64,000 bases of DNA, from NCBI RefSeq assembly GCF_003194565.2, contig NZ_QICH01000001.1, positions 186,001-250,000 on the forward strand, read 5' to 3'. Position numbers and translations under genes: made by a program. This DNA is from Kangiella spongicola (lineage in GTDB: Bacteria; Pseudomonadota; Gammaproteobacteria; Enterobacterales; Kangiellaceae). The notes beneath the pieces were generated by a model that was given only the letters and a program-made list of their open reading frames with translations, searched no databases and was not told where the DNA came from. This document shows, piece after piece, positions 19,589-28,713 of the stretch; positions within the stretch are counted from its first letter, which is position 1, and each line of letters opens with the position of its first letter.

Positions 19589-19603
19589 GAATTTTTAAAG
19601 TCC

Positions 19604-19637
19604 TCACCACAAATATTGATATATTAACTTGTGGTGA
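19604..19637 (-). other. Hairpin between tRNA-Val and tRNA-Asp
   Basis: A perfect 9-bp inverted repeat (TCACCACAA and TTGTGGTGA) with an AT-rich loop lies in the tRNA spacer. It has no T-tract, so it is more likely a processing or structural hairpin than a terminator. Confidence 0.5.
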
Positions 19638-19643
19638 AAGACT

Positions 19644-19719
19644 TGGTGGGTGGTACTGGGCTCGAACCAGTGACCCTCGCCTTGTAAGGGCGATGCTCTC
19701 CCAACTGAGCTAACCACCC
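19644..19719 (-). tRNA. tRNA-Val (TAC)
   Basis: A full cloverleaf on the minus strand has acceptor GGGTGGT, anticodon TAC within CCTTACAAGG, T-loop GTTCGAGCC and encoded CCA. It begins only 12 nt after the hupB stop codon, so it is probably transcribed with hupB and cut out. Confidence 0.97.
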
Positions 19720-19731
19720 AAAAATCGGCGC

Positions 19732-20004
19732 TTAGTTTACCGCGTCTTTAAGCGCTTTACCAGCTTTAAAACCAGGAACTTTTGCAGCTTTGATTTGGAT
19801 AGTTTCGCCAGTCTTTGGGTTACGACCTGTACGAGCTGCACGCTCTTTTACAGAGAAAGTACCAAAACCAACTAGAGAAACACCTTCACCTTTTTGTAAT
19901 GAATCTGTTACTGCTTCTAGCATTGAGTCTAGTGCACGACCCGCTGCTGCTTTTGAAATGTCTGCGCCTGCTGCGATAGCATCAATTAATTCTGACTTGT
20001 TCAC
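19732..20004 (-). CDS. hupB: DNA-binding protein HU (beta-type)
   Basis: This 90-residue histone-like protein has the HU/IHF signature [20 protein letters not shown], whose proline-containing arm inserts into the DNA minor groove. It starts [11 protein letters not shown] as in canonical HU. It is located between lon and ppiD, the usual gammaproteobacterial position of hupB. It has a strong promoter of its own and is followed within 12 nt by tRNA-Val. Confidence 0.96.
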   Translation of the reverse strand: MNKSELIDAIAAGADISKAAAGRALDSMLEAVTDSLQKGEGVSLVGFGTFSVKERAARTGRNPKTGETIQIKAAKVPGFKAGKALKDAVN

Positions 20005-20092
20005 TCACTTTCCCCTTTAATTTTTTAGAAAATCTGTGGTTTAAAAGTTTACTGCATTTCTTAGAGTTTTTATGCTTAACTCAAGGTGCTCT

Positions 20093-20122
20093 GTTATATC
20101 AACTCACAATGAAAACTGTCAA
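20093..20122 (-). promoter_or_regulatory. hupB promoter
   Basis: On the minus strand there is a consensus TTGACA (20122-20117), an 18-bp spacer and TATAAC (20098-20093). The predicted leader to hupB is about 80 nt and ends with AGGGGA upstream of the start codon. Confidence 0.75.
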
Positions 20123-20173
20123 GATAATTTAGGCCAATATCGCTAAAAGTCTCTAGTTTTCTGCATTTCAGCC

Positions 20174-22576
20174 CTAATGTGGTTGAATTTTGTTCGCTTC
20201 TTCTTGCTTTGAAGCACTTGCCTTAGGCTTTGCTTCTACCGGTTTTGTAATCGGTTCTGGCAGTCGCTCTAGTGCAATATCGATGACTTCATCAATCCAT
20301 TTAACCGCAACGATTTCCAAATCTTGTTTAATATTTTTCGGAATATCCTCAAGATTTCGTTCGTTCTCTTTTGGAATAATAACGGTCTTAATACCACCTC
20401 TATGCGCCGCCAATAACTTTTCTTTTAGGCCACCGATCGGAAGCACCTCACCACGCAGCGTAATTTCGCCTGTCATGGCCACATCTTTCCTAACCGGTAT
20501 ATCCGTCAAGCTTGAGATTAACGCCGTACACATGCCAATACCGGCACTAGGACCATCTTTAGGCGTAGCACCTTCAGGAACGTGGATATGCAGGTCTTTA
20601 GTCTCATAAAAGTCTGGTTCAATGCCAAGCGCTAAACAACGACTTCTAACCACAGTCATAGCGGCTTGAATCGATTCTTTCATGACATCACCAAGCTGAC
20701 CCGTGAATACAGGCTTGCCCTTACCATTAACCACCACTGACTCAATCGTCAACAGCTCACCACCGACGGAAGTCCATGCGAGGCCTGTGACCTGCCCTAC
20801 TTTGTTGCTCTCACCAGCCCGACCATAGTCATGACGTTGAACACCCAAGTACTTAGCGATATTTTCAGCAGTGACTTTTACCGTTTTCTTGGCTTTTTTC
20901 GCTAGCAACTGCTCTTTCACTGTTTTACGGCAAACTTTTGAGATTTCACGCTCTAGGTTACGTACACCTGACTCACGGGTGTAATAGCGGATAATGCTAC
21001 GAATAGCATCTTCCGTTAGCTCTAACTCACCTTTTTTCAAGCCGGCATTTTTAATCTGTTTAGGCAGTAAGTAACGCTTTGCGATTTCTACTTTCTCATC
21101 TTCGGTATAACCCGGAATGCGAATAACTTCCATACGATCCAATAGTGGCGCAGGAATATTCATTGAGTTTGATGTCGCAATAAACATTACCTCAGACAAG
21201 TCGTAATCGACCTCAAGGTAATGGTCACTAAATGTATGGTTTTGCTCAGGATCAAGAACTTCAAGCAATGCTGAAGATGGATCGCCGCGCATATCCATAG
21301 CCATCTTGTCGATTTCATCGAGCAAGAACAAAGGGTTTTTAACCCCTACTTTACTCATACGCTGCATCAATTTACCTGGCATAGCACCAATGTAGGTACG
21401 TCTATGACCACGAATTTCAGCTTCATCACGTACGCCACCAAGCGCCATACGCGTGTATTTACGGCCAGTAGCCCTAGCGATTGACTGACCTAACGAAGTT
21501 TTACCAACGCCAGGAGGTCCCACTAAACAAAGCACAGGACCTTTTAATTTCTTCACGCGCTGCTGCACCGCCAAGTATTCTAAAATGCGATCTTTGATTT
21601 TCTCTAAACCATAATGATCTTCATCAAGCACTTCTTCCGCTTTAACCAAGTCGTGCTTGACGCGACTACGTTTTTTCCACGGCACGCCCAGTAACCAATC
21701 GATGTAACCGCGGACAACGGTAGCTTCCGCCGACATCGGTGACATCATTTTTAATTTTTTGAGCTCTGCTTCGGCCTTTTCTTTAGCCTCTTTGCTCATA
21801 CCGGCTTCTTCAATTTTCTTTGCAAGCTCTTCATGCTCAGAAGCAGTCTCTTCGCCATCGCCGAGTTCTTTTTGAATTGCTTTAATTTGCTCGTTCAAGT
21901 AATACTCGCGCTGGTTTTTCTCCATTTGGTTCTTAACACGGCCACGGATACGCTTTTCAACCTCAAGCAAATCCATCTCACTTTCCATTTTGCTCATTAA
22001 GTGCTCGAGGCGCTCAACCACAGACTCCATCTGTAGAATCTCTTGCTTATCTTCTATTTTCAAAGACATATGAGCGGCAATGCTATCGGCCAAACGGCTT
22101 GGGTTCTCAATCCCAGCCAATGTTGTAAGAATTTCGCTTGGAATTTTTTTATTCAGTTTGACGTATTTTTCAAAGCTGTTTAACGCAGCTCGAGCTAAAG
22201 CATCTTCTTGATCTTCCTGCCCCGCTTGGTGCTCAATAAAACTCACTTCCGAAATAAACATCGGATCGGTTTCTACATAACTTTCAACTTTAGCGCGCTG
22301 AACACCTTCAACTAATACTTTGACATTACCATCGGGCAACTTCAGCATCTGCAAAACCGTTGCCACACAGCCATAGTCATAAACCTGATCGGTATCAGGC
22401 ATGTCCTCAGTGGCTTCTTTTTGCGCCACCAACATAACCTGCTTATCGCCGTTAGTTGCTTCCTCTAACGCTAAAATAGATTTCTCGCGCCCAACAAAAA
22501 GCGGAATAACCATGTGTGGGAACACCACCACATCACGCAGTGGTAACAATGGAAGTTGTTTCGTTTCTAATGGCAT
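20174..22576 (-). CDS. lon: ATP-dependent protease Lon
   Basis: This 800-residue cytoplasmic AAA+ serine protease degrades misfolded and regulatory proteins. It has an N-terminal substrate-binding domain (LPLLPLRDVVVFPHMVIPLF), coiled coils in the middle, an AAA+ module with Walker A GPPGVGKTS and Walker B LFLLDEIDKM, and a C-terminal protease domain with the catalytic Ser in PKDGPSAGIGM (near residue 680). The tail is a Lys- and Glu-rich stretch. It follows clpX by 78 bp and may use its own promoter in that gap. Confidence 0.97.
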   Translation of the reverse strand: MPLETKQLPLLPLRDVVVFPHMVIPLFVGREKSILALEEATNGDKQVMLVAQKEATEDMPDTDQVYDYGCVATVLQMLKLPDGNVKVLVEGVQRAKVESYVETDPMFISEVSFIEHQAGQEDQEDALARAALNSFEKYVKLNKKIPSEILTTLAGIENPSRLADSIAAHMSLKIEDKQEILQMESVVERLEHLMSKMESEMDLLEVEKRIRGRVKNQMEKNQREYYLNEQIKAIQKELGDGEETASEHEELAKKIEEAGMSKEAKEKAEAELKKLKMMSPMSAEATVVRGYIDWLLGVPWKKRSRVKHDLVKAEEVLDEDHYGLEKIKDRILEYLAVQQRVKKLKGPVLCLVGPPGVGKTSLGQSIARATGRKYTRMALGGVRDEAEIRGHRRTYIGAMPGKLMQRMSKVGVKNPLFLLDEIDKMAMDMRGDPSSALLEVLDPEQNHTFSDHYLEVDYDLSEVMFIATSNSMNIPAPLLDRMEVIRIPGYTEDEKVEIAKRYLLPKQIKNAGLKKGELELTEDAIRSIIRYYTRESGVRNLEREISKVCRKTVKEQLLAKKAKKTVKVTAENIAKYLGVQRHDYGRAGESNKVGQVTGLAWTSVGGELLTIESVVVNGKGKPVFTGQLGDVMKESIQAAMTVVRSRCLALGIEPDFYETKDLHIHVPEGATPKDGPSAGIGMCTALISSLTDIPVRKDVAMTGEITLRGEVLPIGGLKEKLLAAHRGGIKTVIIPKENERNLEDIPKNIKQDLEIVAVKWIDEVIDIALERLPEPITKPVEAKPKASASKQEEANKIQPH

Positions 22577-22654
22577 GAATTCAATTTTCCTGGGATTTAT
22601 AAAATCAGTGTATTGGACTGCGCACCTTTAAAGTACACAGTCCATCGTAGATTC

Positions 22655-23923
22655 TTATTCTGATGCTGCTTTTGATTGATTATCGTAAATTAACAGTGGT
22701 TCTGCTTCGCCTTTTACGACCGCACCATCAATACAAACTTTGCTAACACCTTCTAAGGATGGTAAGTCATACATGGTGTCTAATAAAATTTCTTCAAGTA
22801 TAGAGCGTAATCCTCGAGCACCTGTGCGACGCGCCATTGCCTTATGAGCGATGGCGGCTAGAGCGTCTTGACGGAATTCCAGCTCAACATTTTCTAGCGA
22901 GAATAGCTTACTGTACTGCTTTGTTAGAGCATTTTTTGGCTCAGTTAAAATTCGAACTAGAGCTGTCTCGTCCAACTCCTGTAAGGTGGTCAGAATAGGT
23001 AATCGACCAATAAACTCAGGAATTAAACCAAACTTCACTAAATCATCCGGTTCTACTTTTTGTAGTAACTCACCAACTTTTACGCCATCGCTAACTTCTT
23101 TAACGTCAGCACCAAAGCCAATACCGCCTTTCTCTGTACGTTCTTGAATAACTTTTTCAAGTCCAGCAAAGGCACCACCACAAATAAACAAAATGCTACC
23201 TGTGTTGACCTGTAGAAACTCTTGCTGAGGATGCTTACGACCACCTTGTGGCGGAACTGAAGCAACTGTACCTTCAATCAGCTTAAGCAAAGCCTGCTGC
23301 ACACCTTCTCCAGACACATCGCGAGTTATCGACGGGTTGTCTGACTTACGTGAAATCTTGTCGATTTCATCGATGTAGACAATACCACGCTCAGCTTTTT
23401 CGACATCATAGTCACACTTCTGCAGAAGTTTCTGGATAATATTCTCAACATCTTCACCAACATAACCAGCTTCGGTTAATGTTGTCGCATCAGCCATGGT
23501 GAACGGTACATCCAGCATACGTGCGAGCGTTTCAGCCAATAAGGTTTTACCGCTACCCGTAGGGCCAATAAGAAGAATATTACTTTTACCAAGCTCCACA
23601 TCTTGATGCTCACTCGAATGAGGCTCATGCTCAAGACGTTTATAATGGTTATATACAGCAACCGAAAGAACCTTTTTCGCAGCCTCTTGGCCAATCACAT
23701 ACTGCTCAAGAAATTCAGCAATTTCTCTCGGTTTTGGAAGTTTTTCTTTTGCTTCTTTTGAGGCAATTTCTTGTATTTCTTCTATGATGATGTCGTTACA
23801 TAAATCGACACATTCGTTACAGATAAACACGCGTGGCCCTGCAATCAGCTTTTTTACTTCATGCTGACTTTTGCCACAAAATGAACAATAGAGTGTTTTG
23901 TCGTCGGAGTTTTCGTTACTCAT
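22655..23923 (-). CDS. clpX: ATP-dependent Clp protease ATPase subunit ClpX
   Basis: This 422-residue AAA+ unfoldase has an N-terminal zinc-binding domain with Cys13, Cys16, Cys35 and Cys38, Walker [16 protein letters not shown], Walker [10 protein letters not shown] and the ClpP-docking loop region near IGF. It unfolds tagged substrates and feeds them into ClpP. In most relatives it directly follows clpP; here about 4 kb containing two other genes separates them. Confidence 0.97.
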   Translation of the reverse strand: MSNENSDDKTLYCSFCGKSQHEVKKLIAGPRVFICNECVDLCNDIIIEEIQEIASKEAKEKLPKPREIAEFLEQYVIGQEAAKKVLSVAVYNHYKRLEHEPHSSEHQDVELGKSNILLIGPTGSGKTLLAETLARMLDVPFTMADATTLTEAGYVGEDVENIIQKLLQKCDYDVEKAERGIVYIDEIDKISRKSDNPSITRDVSGEGVQQALLKLIEGTVASVPPQGGRKHPQQEFLQVNTGSILFICGGAFAGLEKVIQERTEKGGIGFGADVKEVSDGVKVGELLQKVEPDDLVKFGLIPEFIGRLPILTTLQELDETALVRILTEPKNALTKQYSKLFSLENVELEFRQDALAAIAHKAMARRTGARGLRSILEEILLDTMYDLPSLEGVSKVCIDGAVVKGEAEPLLIYDNQSKAASE

Positions 23924-24270
23924 CTTCTACCTCAAGCAGGCGCCTTTAGACGTTAAGGCGGGCTTTATTTATGCTTTTTACACCTAATCGTGCAAAGCCA
24001 GATTTCTCTAAGTGATGAAATGAGGCTGATTGTTGATTTTTCAAGTGTGAATAGCGCTTAGCGAGCTCTAACACTGACAAAATCAGCTTCCTATAACCTA
24101 ACAGTACCAAATATCTTAAAGCAACAAAAGCAAAAAGCCTCGCAAAGCCATAACAGCTCTAATTTTAGACAGTTTTCACCTATTCATTTTCTCGACTTTA
24201 AATCGGTTTCATATTTGCTAAAGAATCGGCTGTGATATACTCGAAAAATGTTTCCTGGAGCCCATTCGCC
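23924..24270. other. Divergent intergenic region between clpX and the phosphatase-kinase gene
   Basis: A 347-bp AT-rich spacer between divergent genes. It must contain the clpX promoter, since clpP no longer lies upstream, and the promoter of the gene on the plus strand. I see no convincing small ORF or terminator. Confidence 0.5.
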
Positions 24271-26151
24271 ATGAAAATCAAAACGCTAACTCATCTTGCT
24301 CTCGCCTTACTTTTTATCGCACTGCTTAGCTTTTCAAAGACGAGTCAGGCTAAACGAACGGTCGCAGTTACTGATGTTCATGGTGCTTATCAAGATTTGC
24401 TAATAGTTCTCAAGCACAGCGATGTGCTGAATGAGCAGTTACAATGGACAGGAAACACCGACACCCTAGTAATTATTGGTGATAATCTCGATCGAGGCCC
24501 AGAGTCACGCAAGGTGTTAGATTTATGGATGCGTCTTGAAAAGGAGGCCGCCGAAGCCGGTGGCGAAGTGGTCGCATTGCTCGGTAATCACGAAGCCATG
24601 AATATTATGCCCGATCTGCGGTATGTGGCTGACGAAGAATTTGCGGCTTTTATTCCAGAGGAGTCCTCCTCTTACCGCAATAAAGTCTACAAAGATTTTT
24701 TACAGTACTCACGTCGGGATGATAATAGCGCAAGCAAAGACGTCTTTAACCAGCTTTACCCTCCGGGTTACTTTGGACTGGTAGAAGCTTTCTCGCCCGA
24801 TGGTTATTACGGTCGCTGGCTTTTAAACAAAGACGTCATTCGCACGGTGAACGGCCGAACGTTTGTTCATGGCGGTATCTCTCAACAACTACTTGACCTT
24901 GGACTAAGTGAACCACAGCTCAACCAGCGCTTTCGAGATGATTTAACCCAGTATGCTACTTTATATCACGACTTTATCGATGCCGGCCTTTTCAAGCATT
25001 ATTTCAGCAAAGGCGAGCGAAAACAGGTGCTCCAAGCCCTGCTCGATGGCCAAATCAAATCTCGCTCACTGAACACACGCAATATGCGTAAAAAAGCCGA
25101 GCAGTTCCTCGAGGTTGCAGACTCAATAATGCTGACAACGTTCGGGCCCATCTGGTATCGAGGTAATATCTATTGTCATGCTTATTCTGAGCAAAAAGTT
25201 CTCGACCAAGCTTTGAGACACTTTAAGTCAAAGCAACTCTTAGTGGGCCACACTCCCGACAAAAGTCGCTTAGTACGTTCAAGATTTGATAACAAACTTA
25301 TTTTGCTCGATACGGGCATGCTACGTACTCACTATTCAGGCCACCCAAGCGCCGTGGTGATTGATGATGACAACCTCAGCGTGGTCAATATCGACAATCC
25401 CGAAGCGAATGCCCCACTTCCCGATCCGGTTCGTAAACCCTTATACCCTAATGGTTTAAGCGATGATTATTTGGCTGAATTTTACCAAAATGCCAAAGTG
25501 GTGGACTCTAAGCCACTGGATGATTTTTATAGCAAACCCATTAAGCTGACTTTCGAGCTAAACGGCAAACGTCATAATGCAATCTTCAAATATTTAGACA
25601 GTGACCCACAAATGCATAAGAAGCCTTGGAAACGTCGTCTTGGAAACCTGGCTGATCGCTATATTTATGATTTAGCGGCTTATAAGCTCGACCGTGAGCT
25701 CGGTTTATTTATGGTGCCATTTACCATGGAGTACCATTTTGAGGGTAAATCTGGGATTTTGCAGTATTGGGTGGAAAACTCAATCACGCGAACTGAAATG
25801 ATCGAGACAGGCGAGTCTTTATACAGCTTCTGTAACACGCAAGATTCCGAAGATATTATGCACATTTTCGATTGGCTGATTTTTAACGATGACCGCAACA
25901 CTGGTAACCGATTGTATGACAAGGACAACGGTTTTTTGTGGCTAATCGACCACAGTCGAGCTTTTCGCTCAAAAATCAGTCTTCCTGAATACTCAAGACC
26001 TATGCCTAATTACTTGTCACCCCTCTTTAGAGCAAAACTGAAATCTTTAGACTCTGTGAAATTACAGCAATTGCTGGGAGATATTTTGCATAAGAAACAA
26101 ATCAGCGCCCTACTCACTAGGAGAGATAAAATCCTTCAGCGCTTGCCTTAG
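24271..26151 (+). CDS. Secreted fusion of a Shelph-type PPP phosphatase and a FAM20/PI4K-like kinase domain
   Basis: This protein has 626 residues from the ATG at 24271, chosen because a GGAG lies 10 nt upstream and a clean signal peptide follows (1-27, ending SQA); an upstream ATG at 24232 adds 13 residues. Residues 28-370 form a PPP metallophosphatase: TDVHG (D35, H37), GDNLDRGPES (from G70), LLGNHEAMN (N106, H107), HGG (H200) and GHT (H327). The spacing and LLGNHEAMN...DLRYV resemble Shewanella-like phosphatases. Residues about 425-626 look like an atypical kinase: K440 in a beta strand, YDLAAYKLDRELGLFMVP (466-483), a DRNTGN catalytic loop (541-546) and LIDHSRAF (D560), as in FAM20, HipA and PI4K relatives. 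The kinase call rests on motif reading only. Confidence 0.72.
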   Translation: MKIKTLTHLALALLFIALLSFSKTSQAKRTVAVTDVHGAYQDLLIVLKHSDVLNEQLQWTGNTDTLVIIGDNLDRGPESRKVLDLWMRLEKEAAEAGGEVVALLGNHEAMNIMPDLRYVADEEFAAFIPEESSSYRNKVYKDFLQYSRRDDNSASKDVFNQLYPPGYFGLVEAFSPDGYYGRWLLNKDVIRTVNGRTFVHGGISQQLLDLGLSEPQLNQRFRDDLTQYATLYHDFIDAGLFKHYFSKGERKQVLQALLDGQIKSRSLNTRNMRKKAEQFLEVADSIMLTTFGPIWYRGNIYCHAYSEQKVLDQALRHFKSKQLLVGHTPDKSRLVRSRFDNKLILLDTGMLRTHYSGHPSAVVIDDDNLSVVNIDNPEANAPLPDPVRKPLYPNGLSDDYLAEFYQNAKVVDSKPLDDFYSKPIKLTFELNGKRHNAIFKYLDSDPQMHKKPWKRRLGNLADRYIYDLAAYKLDRELGLFMVPFTMEYHFEGKSGILQYWVENSITRTEMIETGESLYSFCNTQDSEDIMHIFDWLIFNDDRNTGNRLYDKDNGFLWLIDHSRAFRSKISLPEYSRPMPNYLSPLFRAKLKSLDSVKLQQLLGDILHKKQISALLTRRDKILQRLP

Positions 26152-27800
26152 GGCTCAGTTTTAATGGTGATCTTCCAAGGGGTACTAACTTCGTACCCCG
26201 CAAAGTCACTGGCTACGAGCTCAAGCTTGAGTTTTTGTGGCCGTCCTTCAGGTGGGGTCAGCGACAAAGTCAATCGCTGGGGATCAAACTCACACCAGGC
26301 AGGCAGTTTTTGTCCCTTAGCTGCTCGAACTTGATAACGTATAAAATCACCAGCATCCGGTTCGATAAACGTATTCTCTGCGATGGTTAAAACGCTTCGC
26401 TTTCCCGCGGCGACCGTTTGTGGCTTCAGTACCGCTGATAGCACGGGAGCGCTACCTTCATCGACCGCCCCATACTGCAATTTATAGCGCTTGCGTATGG
26501 CGAGCGCGGTCCAACAGCATAACCCAGCTAATAAGGCATTAAAGGTTATAAACTCAAACGTTCCGAGCCCAAAGAGATTCACACCAACAGCGACACTCGC
26601 ACCATACATCAAATCACCAAAGCGATAAAAAAACGTATCCATGGCATTTTTACTGAGGTACTTATCCTCCCGAGAAACCGGCAGGAATAAAGCATGACGA
26701 CTAGTATTTTGAATGGAATAATTAACACTGTTTTCCGCAACTAAAGCCCACTTAACCACTGCAAAAAATGGAAAGAACATAATCAAGCTGTAATTAATTA
26801 GCATTATGGTCGGCAAAATAACAATAGAAGCCCCAACGCCAATCCAGCGAAATAACCGTGCCACCACAAACACCTGTAATAACAAGCCGATCAGCGTAAA
26901 CCATGCGATATAATCCGAATAGAACTCCGTCATAAAGAGCTGCTCTTCGTAGCTACCGCGTGTAGCAACTTGCTGTGATTGCGCTATAACAAACTTCGCT
27001 AAGACATATTCACCAACAGAGTTTACCCAGTTATAAAGCAACACAAAAAGCGCTATAAGAACCAAATAACGGTTATGAACAAAACGAGATAATCCACGCC
27101 ACCATGCAGGATTTGCGCCTAACGAAGGTTCAGAACTCTGCGCTCTTGAGCCAGAAGGAATTGCACGATAACTTAATTGAGACAGCAGATTCAAAGCCAG
27201 CAACAGCAGCGCTGATAAAACCATCAGCCCGACTACCCCCACCAATGGAAAAAGATATCCACCAAGTTTTGCACCCACCCAAGCGCCACTGGTGCCTCCA
27301 ATAGCAATTATCGCAAACAGTCGCTTACCACTCATAGCGTTAAAGCAATCCGCACAAAAAGCCCAAAACAAAGCCACCACTGTAACACTGTAAATCCCAA
27401 GCCAAATATAAAACGCAATGCCAATGGGCAAGGAAAGACGCTCAGCGGCTATAAACACTGCTAAATTGAGCACAAAGAAAATCAGCACTCGCCTTAAAAA
27501 TAACGACTTGTCTTGTTGGCGTGAATAGCGGTAATAAAATCGGTTAAAAAGCGGAATAACCAACAGTAAAATTGTCGCTTGCGCTGCGGTCGTGTAGCTT
27601 TTTAACTCGGCGCTACCATCAGAAAGGATTAAGGGATCGCGAATGACTTTAAGTAGGTAGTAAGATGTCATCAGCAAGAATAGGCTGAGAAACATTAACA
27701 TTATGGCCTTACCCTCCCCGGCACGCACCCATGCGAAGCGAGATAAACAGCGCTCTATAAAGCTATATTGCCGGCGACTACCCATCAAACCTCCAAGCAA
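26148..27800 (-). CDS. NTT/MFS nucleotide-translocase-like membrane protein with C-terminal cadherin-like domain
   Basis: This 550-residue protein (or 545 from the Met at 27785) has about twelve hydrophobic helices up to residue 440. Segments such as SYYLLKVIRDPLILSDGSAE and AIIAIGGTSGAWVGAKLGG are typical of the Npt1/Npt2-type (TLC) nucleotide transporter group. After a linker, residues about 450-550 read as a CADG/He_PIG-like Ig-fold: a YQV strand, LPAWCEFDPQRLTLSLTPP, and ELVASDFAGYEVSTPWKITI. Such domains are normally extracytoplasmic. The gene is convergent with the phosphatase-kinase gene, and their 3' ends overlap by 4 bp. Transport of ATP/ADP is a family-based suggestion; the substrate is unknown. 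Confidence 0.65.
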   Translation of the reverse strand: MLGGLMGSRRQYSFIERCLSRFAWVRAGEGKAIMLMFLSLFLLMTSYYLLKVIRDPLILSDGSAELKSYTTAAQATILLLVIPLFNRFYYRYSRQQDKSLFLRRVLIFFVLNLAVFIAAERLSLPIGIAFYIWLGIYSVTVVALFWAFCADCFNAMSGKRLFAIIAIGGTSGAWVGAKLGGYLFPLVGVVGLMVLSALLLLALNLLSQLSYRAIPSGSRAQSSEPSLGANPAWWRGLSRFVHNRYLVLIALFVLLYNWVNSVGEYVLAKFVIAQSQQVATRGSYEEQLFMTEFYSDYIAWFTLIGLLLQVFVVARLFRWIGVGASIVILPTIMLINYSLIMFFPFFAVVKWALVAENSVNYSIQNTSRHALFLPVSREDKYLSKNAMDTFFYRFGDLMYGASVAVGVNLFGLGTFEFITFNALLAGLCCWTALAIRKRYKLQYGAVDEGSAPVLSAVLKPQTVAAGKRSVLTIAENTFIEPDAGDFIRYQVRAAKGQKLPAWCEFDPQRLTLSLTPPEGRPQKLKLELVASDFAGYEVSTPWKITIKTEP

Positions 27801-27929
27801 GCTTAATACTTACCTATTCGATGGCGCAAACCAACAACTACTGTTGCCTGATATTTTTATATGAAACTTTATTCTTAGACCAGAATAAAACGTAAAGGTG
27901 TCAAAGAGAAAGGCTTTATTGATAAAAAC

Positions 27930-27961
27930 AAGCCACCTAAGGCTAGCAAACCTAGGTGGCT
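27930..27961 (-). terminator. Probable terminator downstream of clpP
   Basis: A 9-bp stem (AGCCACCTA with TAGGTGGCT) with extra GG/CC pairing in the loop lies 30 bp past the clpP stop. On the minus strand it is followed by TGTTTTTATC. Confidence 0.7.
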
Positions 27962-27990
27962 ATATAGATATATGACTATTTAAGAGTTTC

Positions 27991-28608
27991 TTAGTCTTGT
28001 TTGCGAGAGTTAATGATCGAATCTACCAAACCATATTTCACGGCTTCTTCAGCTGATAAGAAGTTATCACGATCGGTGTCCTTCTCGACTTGCTCAATTG
28101 GCTTATCACAGTGATGCGCTAAGATTCCGTTGAGGCGTTTCTTCATCTCATAGATTTCTTGGGCATGAATCGCAATATCAGATGCCTGACCTTGGAAGCC
28201 ACCTAATGGCTGATGAATCATCATACGTGAATTCGGTAAGCAATGACGCTTGCCTGCCGCACCACCAGCTAATAGCAAAGCACCCATGCTCGCTGCTTGG
28301 CCGACACAAACCGTCGAAACATCAGGACGGATAAACTGCATAGTGTCATAAATGCCCATACCCGCAGTCACTACGCCACCTGGCGAGTTAATGTAAAGAT
28401 AAATATCTTTTTCAGGGTTATCTGATTCCAAGAATAACATCTGAGCGACGATTGAGTTCGCCATGTTATCTTCAACAGGGCCAACACAAAAAATGACTCG
28501 TTCTTTTAATAGACGCGAGTAAATATCATAAGAGCGTTCGCCACGTGACGTTTGCTCTACAACCATTGGAATTAAAGCATTACTGATCGGTTGTTCAAAT
28601 TTGCTCAT
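27991..28608 (-). CDS. clpP: ATP-dependent Clp protease proteolytic subunit
   Basis: This 205-residue serine protease has the catalytic triad Ser107 (VGQAASMGA), His132 (MMIHQPLGG) and Asp181 ([11 protein letters not shown]). It has the usual length and forms the tetradecameric chamber fed by ClpX or ClpA. It lies 105 bp downstream of tig on the same strand, with a terminator-like hairpin between them. The gene order is conserved except that clpX is displaced. Confidence 0.97.
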   Translation of the reverse strand: MSKFEQPISNALIPMVVEQTSRGERSYDIYSRLLKERVIFCVGPVEDNMANSIVAQMLFLESDNPEKDIYLYINSPGGVVTAGMGIYDTMQFIRPDVSTVCVGQAASMGALLLAGGAAGKRHCLPNSRMMIHQPLGGFQGQASDIAIHAQEIYEMKKRLNGILAHHCDKPIEQVEKDTDRDNFLSAEEAVKYGLVDSIINSRKQD

Positions 28609-28662
28609 ATTTAGACGATTCCTTATGTTAGAGGCAATAGATTATACCAATGCCCAAAACAA

Positions 28663-28687
28663 AAGAAGCGGATAAAATCCGCTTCTT
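28663..28687 (-). terminator. Terminator or attenuator between tig and clpP
   Basis: An 11-bp perfect stem (AAGAAGCGGAT with ATCCGCTTCTT) has a three-base loop. On the minus strand it is followed by TTTTGTTTT. It should end most tig transcripts before clpP. Confidence 0.8.
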
Positions 28688-28713
28688 ATGAATGATGTGA
28701 CTGACGCTAAAAC

